Of a stretch of DNA of 64,000 nt, positions 21,487-32,364 are shown piece by piece (within the stretch, counting starts at the first letter, position 1; every line of letters starts with the position of its first letter). Origin of the DNA: Salvia splendens (lineage: Eukaryota; Streptophyta; Magnoliopsida; Lamiales; Lamiaceae). The stretch is from assembly GCF_004379255.2 (NCBI RefSeq), contig NC_056033.1:5064172-5128171 (forward strand). Reading direction: 5' to 3'. The notes beneath the pieces are model-generated. The model saw only the letters and a list, made by a program, of their open reading frames with translations. It searched no databases and was not told the DNA's origin. The translations under genes were made by a program, and so were the position numbers.

Positions 21487-23531
21487 ATGGCAGAAGAAGA
21501 GGGTGCCAGAAATGATGATGATAAGTATGTTTCCTTTCATGGGTTTCTGTTTTTCTTCCTTTTTTTTTAATTTTTTTTTAACAATTTGGAATTCATATGT
21601 TATAGTTGCTGATATTGTTGGTGATTTTTCCAGTGATAAACTGCGGCTATATTGTGTCTGTGATTGATTGATTTATAAGCCTTTTATGATGTTCATTTTC
21701 ATGTTTATGATAGTCACTCAAGAAAATTGTCTGGTCCAACAAGGAGATCATCCAAGGCAAACTGGACAGAGGAAGAGGTAGTTTGTTATTTCTTCGTCGT
21801 AGAAGTTATGTTTGATGTGTTCTTACGATGTTCATTTCTGATCTTCATATTCATTTATTTTGCTGGTCTGAAACCTTGTTGATTCTCAACTATAATGTCT
21901 TGTTGTTGTGAAATAGGATAACATTTTGCAAGATGCAGTTCAAAAATTTGAAGGGAAGTCATGGAAGAAAATAGGCAAGTTTTGATGGCTTCCATTTAAA
22001 TTGATCTTTGAGTTGAATACAATGAAACTGATGCTGCTTCCCTGGTTGGAATTATTGGCTCAATGAGTTTGATTTTGAAAAGAGAATTTGGTTTGTAGCT
22101 GGATGCCTCCCTGGTCGAACGGATGTGCAGTGCTTGCATCGTTGGCAGAAAGTTATAAATCCCGGCCTGGTTAAAGGGCCATGGAGTAAGGAGGTCATAC
22201 CATATACCTATATTCTATGCAAAAAAATGGAAGGAGTTCTGTCTTTATTTCTTCAAAAGTATAACATTATCTTGTTGTTTGACTTCTGCAGGAAGATGCC
22301 ATTCTCATTGAGTTGGTTGAGAGGTCCGGTGAGAAGAAATGGTCTGAAATTGCGGAACAGCTTCCAGGCCGGATGGGAAAGCAATGCCGGGAAAGGTTAT
22401 CTAGTTGCAGTTTTGCACATGCCCTTGATGTGTTAAGATACTCATTTGTTTTATGAGAAATGTAACATTCATGTGATTTATTTAGGTGGTGCAACCATTT
22501 GAAGCCGGAGATAATTAAGGCACCGTGGACAGACGAGGAGGAAAGGACTCTGATCAATGCTCATGCTGAATATGGGAACAAATGGTCCATATTAGCCAAG
22601 CTTTTACCTGGCAGGTACTTTTTCTTTCAAGAATCTCATGAATCTAGCTTATGTCAGTTCGAGCTTTGGTTTGCTTCTGTGAAAATTGTTTTGCAACGCG
22701 TTTTGTGTAATGGTTTTGATGAATCTTGAATCCGATCTAGGACTATAGATGTATCTGATTGATTTGTTCTCTGAATCTACTAGGACTGAGAACTCAGTTA
22801 AAAACCACTGGAACTGCTCTCTGAAGAAGAGACTCTGTTGCAATCCGGCCTTTGGCTCCATTGCAAATCATCCTCGATTATATGTACCTCCTCTGCAAGC
22901 CAATAGTAAACGAGTTGCTCGCGATTCCACAGAAGCAAACCAAACTTCAAGCAACACCAATTTGGATAGTGGGAGCAACATAAAGTTGAGTTCCATGGAT
23001 TTGTTTCATGGAAATCATAGCAATTTATCATTTGCTTCAGGAAATGCAGAGCCATCAACTTCCAGCAAGACTGTGATCATTGATGACATGTCAAAGGCCT
23101 TGAATCATGGTACTAGAAAGACAGAAATACCAGGTTTTACTTCACTATGTGAAGACCATCCGTGCCACATGCCTTCTCTTGTATGTGATAATGGTGATCG
23201 AATTAGGCCAAGAGGAGACAGTGGTGATAACCCTGCGAGTTCATCGGAGGGGTCATACACGGGCTTATGCTATGAGCCAATTCAGCGGGCGGATTTGGAT
23301 ATCTTCTTGTCGACTGGTAGGTTTCCAAGCACTGAGAGCTACATACGCCAACAGCCAAGACCAAGACGGGATGAAAAGGAACTGCCAGTTGATGCATACA
23401 GCAGAGCTAGGGCCATACTGAGGAGTGCAGCTATGAGCTACCATAATGTGCCGTCTATTATTAGAAAACGCGCTATCCAGCTATTGTACGGATGCGTTCC
23501 TGCACTCGAGGTAATCAAGTCCCAGAAGTAG
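21487..23531 (+). CDS. MYB3R: R1R2R3-MYB transcription factor (MYB3R), 7 exons
   Basis: Exons 21487-21524, 21714-21777, 21917-21974, 22099-22193, 22292-22395, 22486-22614 and 22784-23531 give 411 residues. Three MYB repeats follow one another: R1 (ANWTEEEDNILQ...GKSWKKIAGCLPGRTDVQCLHRWQKV), R2 (KGPWSKEEDAILIEL...KKWSEIAEQLPGRMGKQCRERW) and R3 (KAPWTDEEERTLI...[22 protein letters not shown]). This three-repeat form is the plant c-MYB class that binds MSA elements (AACGG core) in G2/M cyclin and cytokinesis genes. The C-terminal half is encoded by one exon and ends with the basic segment RARAILRSAAMSYHNV...IIRKRA. The third intron begins with GC (aatag|gcaagt), not GT. At 411 residues it is shorter than typical MYB3R1/4, so it may belong to the MYB3R3/5 side. 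Whether it activates or represses cannot be read here. Confidence 0.92.
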
Positions 23532-24262
23532 ACGATGAAGATGATGTTCATACTTGCACTTTTCTTTGACAAAGCTTGAGAAGCTTGCAGCCTTTGAATC
23601 TGTGGGGATTTGAAACAGAATTTGGTGATGCATGAGATTGAAATGATCTTTTATCAAGAGGGATTGAGAGGGTTTATGTGATCATGTTTTATGAGAATCC
23701 TGCTTTGTGTGGCTCTTGATATTAGCTAATGCTGCAAAACAATGTGATGCTTGCTGCAGCATTGTGATTTTTAATATAAGCATTTTTTAACTTATGATTA
23801 TGGTGGTTGTGTTTATCAGTTTATGTTTATCAGAAACTTCCAAGAAAAGGAGTACCTAACTTACAATAATGTAGGAGATTGACAGCTGAATATTAATGTT
23901 TACACCAATAAATTTTGGTGTGTTTAATGAAGATGATTCCTGAAAATGGTGGTTTTTGCATTAACTACCAGTTTTCATGTTTTTAGACTTATCACAACTA
24001 ACATCTCTCTCTCTCTCTCAAATAGTAGAAATTATTATATAAATTTTCCAAAAGGGACTAAAATGAGAGTAATTGATAAAAATATTATTGTTTGAAAATC
24101 AAAGTAATAAAGTTTCCATTTTAGTCGGAAGAAAGTAATTTTAAGATATTCAATAAATAATAAAACTGAGAAGGATCCAACAATCTCTCAACCGTATTTT
24201 CAAATTCATCTTGCATCTCTCTTTCTCTCCTCTCTCTGTGTATCATATCTTCAGAGTCGAAA
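23532..24262. other. MYB3R 3' UTR and spacer to the next gene
   Basis: Probable 3' UTR to about 23780, then AT-rich spacer. A TC run (23999-24020 and 24214-24238) precedes the next start codon and probably lies in its leader. No other feature seen. Confidence 0.45.
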
Positions 24263-25187
24263 ATGCCACAGGGAACGCTTGAAGTTGTTCTTATCGACGC
24301 CAGTGGTTTGGAGAAAACAGATTTTTTATGTATGTGAGATCTCTTTAACGTTCATTTTGTGATGGTGTTTTGTAAGATCTAAAATCCTGGTGATCTATCT
24401 ATCTTTGATCATCTTTTCTTGTTTTTTGCATGGTAAGCATGATTTCGATACGTCGGTTATGGTTTATTACAACAATTTCGACAATAACAACATTGTTGGG
24501 ACAAAAATATCTCATGCACTGAATTTATTCGTTTGATTTTGGTGCCTGACAGCGAGCACTGATGTTTATGCCATAATCAAATGCCAAGATCAAGAGAAAA
24601 CGAGCAAAGTTGCATCAGGTGAGTTTTCATTCATGCATGTTTTAAACTGATGATGTGTGAAAACTGTTGATACTCCCCAAACTTGGCTTGCAGTTGAAGG
24701 ATCGTCCCCCACGTGGAACGAGACCTTCATGTTTTCCATCTCATGGGATGTTAAAGAACTGAAGATCAGGATAATGGATAAAGACAATCTCAGTGCTGAT
24801 GACTTTGTTGGTGAAGTGACGTATGTAAATCGCCTAATTTACTATATATGTACAAACTCTCGTTCTCTGATGTGGTTTTTCAATCTTTTCTCGGATTCTC
24901 AGAATTCCTCTTGGGCCAGTGTTTGAATCGGAAAGAGTTCCAACAACTATGTACAATGTTGTCAAGGATGGGACATTATGTGGAGGGCTAAATGTCAGCC
25001 TCAAGTTCAATCAACAGGTTGGATATATAACCATGTAGTCTTAATTGATTTTTCTTGAAAAGGATACAGTATGATTTTACCATTCTTGTGTGATGCATAA
25101 TGTTCTTTGTTGTTGCAGACAACACGGAGCAGGGGGTTTCCAAATGAGGATCTGGGAGGGTGGAAGTCATCATCAGCAATGGATTGA
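24263..25187 (+). CDS. Small C2-domain protein (elicitor-responsive / phloem protein type), 5 exons
   Basis: Exons 24263-24329, 24553-24618, 24694-24820, 24903-25017 and 25119-25187 give 147 residues. A single C2 domain covers nearly the whole protein: MPQGTLEVVLIDASGLEKTD, DVYAIIKCQDQEKTSKVAS, PTWNETFMFSISWDVKELKI, then RIMDKDNLSADDFVGEVTIP. The Asp residues of the Ca-binding loops (TD, STD, DKD, ADD) are present. The C-terminus ends RSRGFPNEDLGGWKSSSAMD. Such proteins bind phospholipid in a Ca-dependent way; relatives are the rice fungal-elicitor-inducible C2 protein and 16-kDa phloem proteins. It is unrelated in exon structure to the intronless BAP2-like gene at 15215. The biological role is inferred only. 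Confidence 0.87.
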
Positions 25188-25821
25188 TTGGTTCGACGAT
25201 GCAAAGTTTCTGTTTCTACAGCGTGATCAAGATCCTTTTTTCTTTTTGTAGCAACTGCATTGTTTTAGATTTTTTTATCAGACCTCAGATTCGAGGAGAC
25301 CAATTTCATTGCCTCTTAGCTTGTGGCAGATTTGGAGTCTTCAATAAAGTGTTAGAAGTTGTTTGATCACTTTGGTTAATGTTAATAGTTTGACATATTC
25401 TTGCATGGTATGGTTTTTTGCTGAGCATTTGTTGCATGATAGATTGATTTTCATGTTGCTGAGACATCAACCTGGCCAAACAAATGAATCATATTTCATT
25501 ACAAAAACAACGAGATGATGATTCAGCAAGATGATAATTACCAAAGTTAAAGAGGAGAGAATACTAGTACAGGTCATTATCATTGACTTGTTATTATAAA
25601 TAAAAATGGAAAAACCATCATCCCTTCCAAGGAACATCAACAAAATAGACAAAGAGGGAAAGGAAACTTCATAAAAGAAATCAGTTTTGTCAACTATCCC
25701 TAGATTATGCAATCTTTGTTAACAGTTAAAGCTGAAATCTTGCCAAATCTTAAGCAGAGCAAACTAAGCAGATTGTCAAGGCAGCAAGAAGAACTTCGAC
25801 AGCCACGGGCAATCTCCGACA
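25188..25821. other. Convergent intergenic region
   Basis: Holds the 3' UTR of the plus-strand C2 gene and the 3' UTR of the minus-strand DGD2 gene, which end towards each other. No additional feature recognised. Confidence 0.5.
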
Positions 25822-28018
25822 TCAGAAAGCCCATTTTCTTGAAGGATATGACTTTTCCTTTGGAGGAACCGACAAGCCAACCTGTTTACTTTGCTCTTCG
25901 TCGGGTTCCTTACTCACGAGTGCAGTACCAACATAATGAAGCAATGCAGAAGCATCTTCAAGATTATTCTTCAAACTGAAGGATGTTGACATATAAAGCT
26001 TTGAGGGTTTATTCTCCAATTTTTTTACTGTCTTTTCAAGCTCTGCAGATTCTAGGAACCTTTCTGTAGCTGCATCCCAAGAGAGCTCGTGTTTTTGAGC
26101 ATCTGTCAGTGGAGCAGGCTGGTCTTGCAATGCTTTGCGTGTTTCCTTCACAAAGCCTTCACTATCATCATACATTCGGCAATTTGGAAATTGCTTGAAG
26201 AAATCATTTGAGGGGTGATTTGCGCACACAACTATTTTGCCCATGGCCAATGCTTCAGCTGTTGTTGTGCAGACTACATCGGTTGTGCTAGGATTTAAGA
26301 ACACCTTGTAGCTGAATACGGAACAATTTCAGGACATCAGTAACTAATATTGTACCCTATATTAGAAGTAGAGACAAAGCTAGTGAACCAGACAACCTAC
26401 ACATGCAATGACATTTCACTTGATGGATAAAAATACCATGAAGGATTTAAGACTAAATGGGCTAGCAATTTAGGCAGAAATAAGGCATCAGAATCAAGTA
26501 TGTAAAAGTGCATGGTTTTCTTCGGATACATATATAAGGTTAAGCACACTCAAAAGCAATATCCAGGAAAAATTGGATACGGATAAACATCATCAAATCC
26601 CAGATTTAGCTGGCCATAGTCAGTGTACTCCTAGTTCCAGTACTGTATTCTAATTGACCACTAAGATAGGCACTTTTTTCACTTTTCCAAAAAATAAAAA
26701 TAAAAAAGTCAAGAAAATTTATATCTGAATAGTAAATTACTTACTCGTGAAACAAGGGATCAGCATGATCACGCCCAGGGTTAACCGTGACTGTTATTTC
26801 CAGTTTTTTTGCAGTTTCTTCAACTTGATCAGAGTCCTCTCCACTGCCATACAAATCAACTTCAATGCCCGTTAATTCATTCTGGTTATCAGATAGGAGT
26901 TGGAGAAGCTCCTTGTAGCCTTTGTGCCAGACCATCTTTCCAATGTAATATGCACCTTTGGTGAAGGGTTGGGTCTCATTCTGTTGTTGCTCTCTCTTTT
27001 TCATGCCAGTTTCAAGGAACTTTGGATTCACTCCGTGGACATTGCAAATAACAGATCTTGGAAGCTCTTGTGTAGCACCTGACAGTCGGATCACCTACCA
27101 TTATGAACCAGACGTGTAATGTAAGCAACTAGCAGTCGGGCTATACAATTGTCAATAATCAGAATTGTGACGGATGTTTTCTGTCATATACAAACATAGC
27201 TTTCATAGCAAAATTATTTGATTAGCTAATCGGTATTCAACTGGGTACAAAGCAGTTATGGAGAGGCTTACCCTGTGGCAGTATATGTCGACAACCCAAC
27301 TGTTCATATATTTCAGCAAAAAAGCTTGGAACAGCCCATTCTTCTCTCTCTTCACATATTCGAGATAATTTGTGTGAACAACTCCTACAACCAGTCGAAA
27401 TTTTATTTTCCATCTCTTCCCATGATGATACCATGTCAGGTGCTCAGGCTCCTCAAGAACAGCAACATCTGCCTCTTCATCAGGAATTACTTCAGTAATG
27501 TCTCCTAGAGCGATGATGCTCCTTTTATGTAAGGAAAACTGCAGCATGAGATTAACTTGTGTAAGAATATAAGTTTTCCAGGTTGCAAATCATGCCGTGA
27601 AAAAACATGGTGTTCAACTGTAAGACTTCTCAATTTCTGTGCAGACATCAAAACTATGCAGAATGTGGAACTTTATAATCCACACTCTTCATGATGAACC
27701 AGTACAACCGTATCCGCACATTATAGTTTGACTTACTCTTCCTGGGTAAAACCGTATTGCAAAACTTGAGCTGAATCCAGTCCTTTCATCAAGCCACTGG
27801 CGCACATAAGTTTCTTGTTCTGAAGCTGATTCAAATGTGATATTATTGGAAAACACATGCTTTTGGTCCTCCAGTTTCAACCATGGGATAACCAAAGTAA
27901 CTTTCCACCCACCATCTTTTGCAAGATATGCTGCACGAAACAGAGGGTTGACAGCAGTCCCGGTTAGCCATGGAAGGCTTGCCGTAGTAAATATTGCGAT
28001 ATGTTGCTTCTTATCCAT
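25822..28018 (-). CDS. DGD2: Digalactosyldiacylglycerol synthase 2, 4 coding exons
   Basis: Coding exons (minus) 28018-27737, 27538-27272, 27094-26745 and 26311-25822 give 462 residues. The enzyme transfers galactose from UDP-galactose to monogalactosyldiacylglycerol at the outer plastid envelope, and the DGD2 isoform is known for phosphate-starvation lipid remodelling. Sequence signs are MDKKQHIAIFTTASLPWLTG and NPLFRAAYLAKDG (GT-B N-domain), TWYHHGKRWKIKF, HTNYLEYVKRE, the C-domain with CNVHGVNPKFLE and YYIGKMVWHKGYKELL, then KVFLNPSTTDVVCTTTAEALAMGK (the E-x7-E region of GT4 enzymes). There is no long N-terminal extension, which separates it from DGD1 (about 800 residues). A splice donor (gattattgag|gtaaga on the minus strand, near 28578) suggests a 5' UTR intron, with the promoter near 28700-28790. 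Confidence 0.93.
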
Positions 28019-29728
28019 GCATTTATCAGATTTAGCCCCAATAGACTCTTGGAAGATAGGTCACATCCCACAAAAACTCGAAGAGCTAACTTAAATAGGA
28101 CAAACAGCGACACCCTATCTGCGATAAGATAAAACGATATCAATTTTCTAAAGAGCCGATCACCATGTTCTATCTATGACAGCACAAGGGTCCAAAAAAT
28201 TGCCATCCAATTCAATTTCCATCATACAGCAAGCCGTTACATAATTACACGACTTATTGAAGCCCCACGCAAACCAGAAACTCAACATGTGATTCCAACA
28301 GAGAATATTAAAAATCTAATTATTTTTAAAAAAAATGGAAAGACAATCATGATCCAACAACAATAAGCAACAATGTTAAAATTTTCGTTAACAGCAACAC
28401 CCAAAACTTACCATATTTCCTTCTACAACATCCAAAACCCGTATCACATAGGCAAAGATGTAAAGAAATTTGAACATGAAACCTGAACTTCCGGAAAATA
28501 CGGACCAATACCGATTAAAATAGCAATATGAAAAAATTGCTCAACTTCTCTTAAAAGCAAAAATTTCTGTTTCTTACCTCAATAATCGCGTGCCAGGAAA
28601 CGAGGAATCGTCGATTCCGCTAGCTTTTGAAATTCCTTGAACAAGGAAACCAGCAGTAAGGTAAACAATATAAGGATTTGAGCTGGAAATTAGGGGAAGA
28701 TTCGAACGATGGAATAGAAATAGTAGAAGAAATTACGGTGAGTTGGGTTGGTTAAAGAGGAATATTCCATGGGAGAGGAAAATAGCCTTATTTTATGTCC
28801 TTGAAAAGCTCTATTTTTATTTCTTAACTAAGTTTATGAAACAAAAGAAAATACTACTCCTAGGTAATTATTTTTTTTTCTCTAATTACGATACATTTTT
28901 TAAGTTTTAGGGATTATTTTATTAATTTCACTGCAGTAAAAGACACTAAAATAAACTTGATTTCCATAAATCTAATCAAATGGGTATTAAATTAATGCTT
29001 CAGTATCCGTGAGGCTAACTAAGTAGGTTCATGCTAGCTCTTAAACCTAGTTGTTCACGAATTAGCTTCCTCTAAGTTGATTGTCCATAAAATAGTTGTG
29101 CATCTTTATAGTTGAGTCACATTGATTGACTATTTCTAAAAGTAATTGATATAATATCAATTATGTTTGTGATTGTCATATTATATTCTTGCTGTTTCTT
29201 CGAGTTCTTTCTACGTTCTAATACTTGAACAAATATTATGAAATCTCAATTATAGCTAAATTCTTATTTTTTCTTCATGGTTGTGCATCAAAAGACTTTT
29301 ATAGTATAATTCATACTTTGATAACTAGTTCCCTTATGAATTCCTATCAACTAAAAAGTGTTAGTTTATAGGAATTTTGATATCTAAATGCTTGAATTAT
29401 TTCTTGTGATAGTAATTATACTCCTTCTATCCCATAATAATTAGGTCATATTTGTTTTTGAATGTCACAATGTAAATGAATCATTTCCACTTTACCAATA
29501 AAATAAGCTTTCTTAATTACTCATATCCTTTTTATTTATCTCTATTTGTTTTTACTTCATTCACTATTTATCATCATTTCTAATTCTGATGAAAAAATAT
29601 CTTGTAATGTCACCAAAGAATATCTTGTAGTAGATGTTTCAATCGTTAAAAGTCAAAGGAGTGTGAGAACTATTTATGTGGCGGAGAGTGATTATTAATA
29701 TTTCGATAATGGTCTGACGTATTATTAA
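28019..29728. other. DGD2 5' UTR/intron and promoter, then AT-rich spacer
   Basis: 28019-28578 is probably a 5' UTR intron of DGD2, and 28579-28790 its non-coding first exon and promoter. 28790-29728 is AT-rich with a partial Stowaway-like end (actccttctatcccataataa at about 29420). No gene seen. Confidence 0.45.
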
Positions 29729-30461
29729 GGTCATCCACAATAGGAATAGCCCAGCAATAGTCCGGCCATAGCCTAGCCACTGCCACATCATCAGCACTAA
29801 AAATCCTACTGCCACATTATAAATAGCTCAGTCATAGTCTAGCCACATCATAAATAGCCCAGCCACATCAATAGCCACATCACTAATAACAATTATATAA
29901 AATGACATAATTAACAATCACACAATATACGGAATTTAATTTACGAGACATATACGGGAAACATTAATAATACTATCTACATCACTATTAACAAATATAT
30001 ACAAAATGAAATAATTAACAATCACACAATATACGGAATTAAATTTACGCCACAAAAACGAGAAAATTCACTAATATTAATAAAATTTAAAAAGTACATT
30101 AATTAAAAAAATTACATAATTAAAAAAAAATTAACGTCGTGCAGTCCTCCGCGCCCATAACTCTTCAATTAAATCCTTTTGGAGTCGAATATGAGCCTCC
30201 GTTTGGCGCATATCGGCAAGTCGCGTATATATAGTGTTTCGGAAACAAAAAAAATAAAAATTCGCGCTAGGCGGTGCGCTAGGCGATCCGGACGCTGCAA
30301 TAGCGCCTAGCGGATCGCCTAGCGCACCGCCTAGCGCCGCGGAATCGGCTAGGCGGCTGCAATAGTTCGCCTAGCGCCGCGAAATCGGCTAGGCGGCTGC
30401 AATAGTTCGCCTAGCGCCGGCGTTCGGCTAGGCGGTGCGCTAGGCGCTATTGTGGATGCTC
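29729..30461. mobile_element. PIF/Harbinger element A, internally deleted relative of element B
   Basis: The ends ggtcatccacaatag and (reversed) gagcatccacaatagcgcc are inverted and flanked by TAA (29726-29728, 30462-30464). The left half matches the left end of element B (aatagcccagcaatag, ggaatttaatttac). It keeps the last ~25 codons of B's transposase (30135-30220, minus; gcccataactcttcaatt, ggagtcgaatatgagc). It then jumps to the B promoter region (tatatatagtgt at about 30225). The 733-bp element therefore lacks about 1.3 kb of B-type sequence and cannot code for transposase. Confidence 0.88.
30264..30337. repeat. Perfect 27-bp inverted repeat in element A
   Basis: Arms 30264-30290 and 30311-30337 are exact reverse complements (arm starts gcgctaggcggtgcgct) around a 20-bp loop. 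The words ctaggcg/cgcctag recur through 30263-30447. This GC-rich hairpin array lies at the right subterminal position. Confidence 0.85.
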
Positions 30462-30468
30462 TAACCAC

Positions 30469-31188
30469 TAGGGATATCAATGCAGCCCGCATCCTTTGGG
30501 CTGACCCGAATAACCCGTCAAATTTATAGGGTTAGGGTTGAAAATTTATAGTCTGATAAAACTACAACCCGATTAGCCCGCACTCGATTAACCCGCAACC
30601 TGTTAGGGTCAAGACTCGAAAACCAGATAAAATTTCTATTATTCTATTTGTTTGACTTCTAATTGGACAATTTCATTAATTATTTTTATAATATAGATAA
30701 CTAAAAAATAACATTCAATTTTATATTAAATATATAACTTATATATTAAATTTTTATTAATATAATAATAAATAAATAAATTAGAAACTTCTAATTCATT
30801 AACAAATATTTAAATTTGTAAAACATGTTTTAAAACAAGGTTTAAGATATTTAAATATATGTTTTATTTTACACAAATCTCAAATTTTAGTATTTGATCA
30901 TGTTTGTGTTTGAGTTTAAGTATATATCTCAAATTTATCATAATTAAATATTTATATTTTATAAATATAACTAATTTACATCATTATTTATTGGATTGAT
31001 CGCATGTTAATTTTATCGATAGCAACCCGATTAACCCGCTGGGCCAGCCCAAAACCTGAGTGTTTAGGGTTAGGGTTGAACTTTTATAACCCGAAAAAAT
31101 CTCAACCCGATTAGCCCGCACTAGATTGACCCGCAACCCGAGTAGAGTTGGCCCGAAATCCGGTGGGCCGACCCAATTGACATCCCTA
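30469..31188. mobile_element. hAT-like non-autonomous element
   Basis: Left terminus tagggatatcaatg and right terminus (reversed) tagggatgtcaattggg are inverted and of the Ac-type TAGGGATG class. Long subterminal words such as aacccgattagcccgcac and agggttagggttga occur near both ends. It starts only 7 bases after element A ends. I could not find a clean 8-bp target duplication. Confidence 0.7.
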
Positions 31189-31689
31189 ACTACAACTAGT
31201 CTACTGTATAGTATTTTAATTTCTTAATTAATAGTACTACTACTATAAAGTATTTTCCATTCATATATGCATTGCTGAAATAAATTTGAACCGTTCACAC
31301 GTCTTCACGTATTCGCTAGGTGAAAAGTCCAACATTTCAATCTCATCAATTTAATTTTGTGGGCCACCATACATATTATTTTATAGATCAAAATTCTGGA
31401 AATATTAAGTGTGATTTTATTGAATCTTCAACCCTTTTATTTGTATTGAATTCTATCTTAGAGTACAAGGTAAAATATGGTCTTAAACATATGATATTTT
31501 TACGATTTTAGTCTTAGACATTACGTTTTGAATTGTTTGGTCTTATATATTTGAAATCGGGCTGAAATCAGTCCAAAATAGACGGCACCGTTAAAACTAA
31601 ACGGTCAACGGCTATTTAGCCGATTTTGACCCATTTATGAATTTAAATTATGAAATTTAATTTTTTTAAAAGAATAATAATTAAATTAA

Positions 31690-32330
31690 ATTTAGCCAAG
31701 TGACCGGCATCAACCCAAGCATCTCACTGTCCCACGATCTCTTCCGACGTCGTTCCGATCGAGCAGCACATTCGCTCCAGCGCCTCCTCCTCCATGATTT
31801 CGACTTCTGCGTCTTCCACGAGAGCTTTGACCACGAATCCTCCGCCGACGACGAGCTCTTCTTTGACGGCAAATCCTACCCATCCAAATCAAAAAGCGCA
31901 TCGCTCCGGTGCCGCCGCCGCCGTCCCCCTCGCTGCCGCCGCCTCTGAAATATAAGCAGGCGGAATCGGAAGAGAAGCGGAAGAGAAGCAGAAGTCGTTC
32001 AGCGACGGTCGAGATTCAACGAAGCTTATTTAGCGGACGAGTCGATGAGGAGGATGTGTTAGAGTTCAGGAACACCGTGAAGCAGAGGGTTTGGTGGTCC
32101 GATGATGATGAGGAGGAGGAAGATGGTTTTGGGATTCTCGAAGCTTCGATTGGGTCATTAAGGTAGTGTATTAGGTTAATTTATCGCTTGCAGCTTAGAG
32201 TTGATTAGGCCAATATTTGTTTGATTCTGCAAAACTGGAGTTTAAAGCTTTCATGTTCTTCATTGAGTCTTCTTCGTTGAAAATGAGGCTTCGACGAATA
32301 GGTTTCTCACATTTCCTTCGAGTATGAAAT
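31690..32330 (+). pseudogene. Host-gene fragment captured in a MULE
   Basis: Plus-strand frames read FDFCVFHESFDHESSADDELFF (about 31796-31863), then after a one-base shift near 31875-31890 YPIQIKKRIAPVPPPP, KYKQAESEEKRKRSRSRS, and RVDEEDVLEFRNTVK, ending at a TAG at 32164. The order (acidic/aromatic start, ADELF-like motif, Pro-rich, basic Ser/Arg, acidic) recalls small plant proteins with an ADELF motif such as membrane-associated kinase regulators. I cannot name the parent with confidence. Composition is far more GC-rich than the flanks, which fits capture of an exon. Confidence 0.5.
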
Positions 32331-32364
32331 TCAATAAGAAAGAGAACAAGGCTTGTTTTATTAA

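Noticed and set aside
30265..30450. GC-rich stem-rich region considered as a non-coding RNA gene
   Set aside because: It is the subterminal palindrome array of PIF element A; no promoter or RNA family signature.
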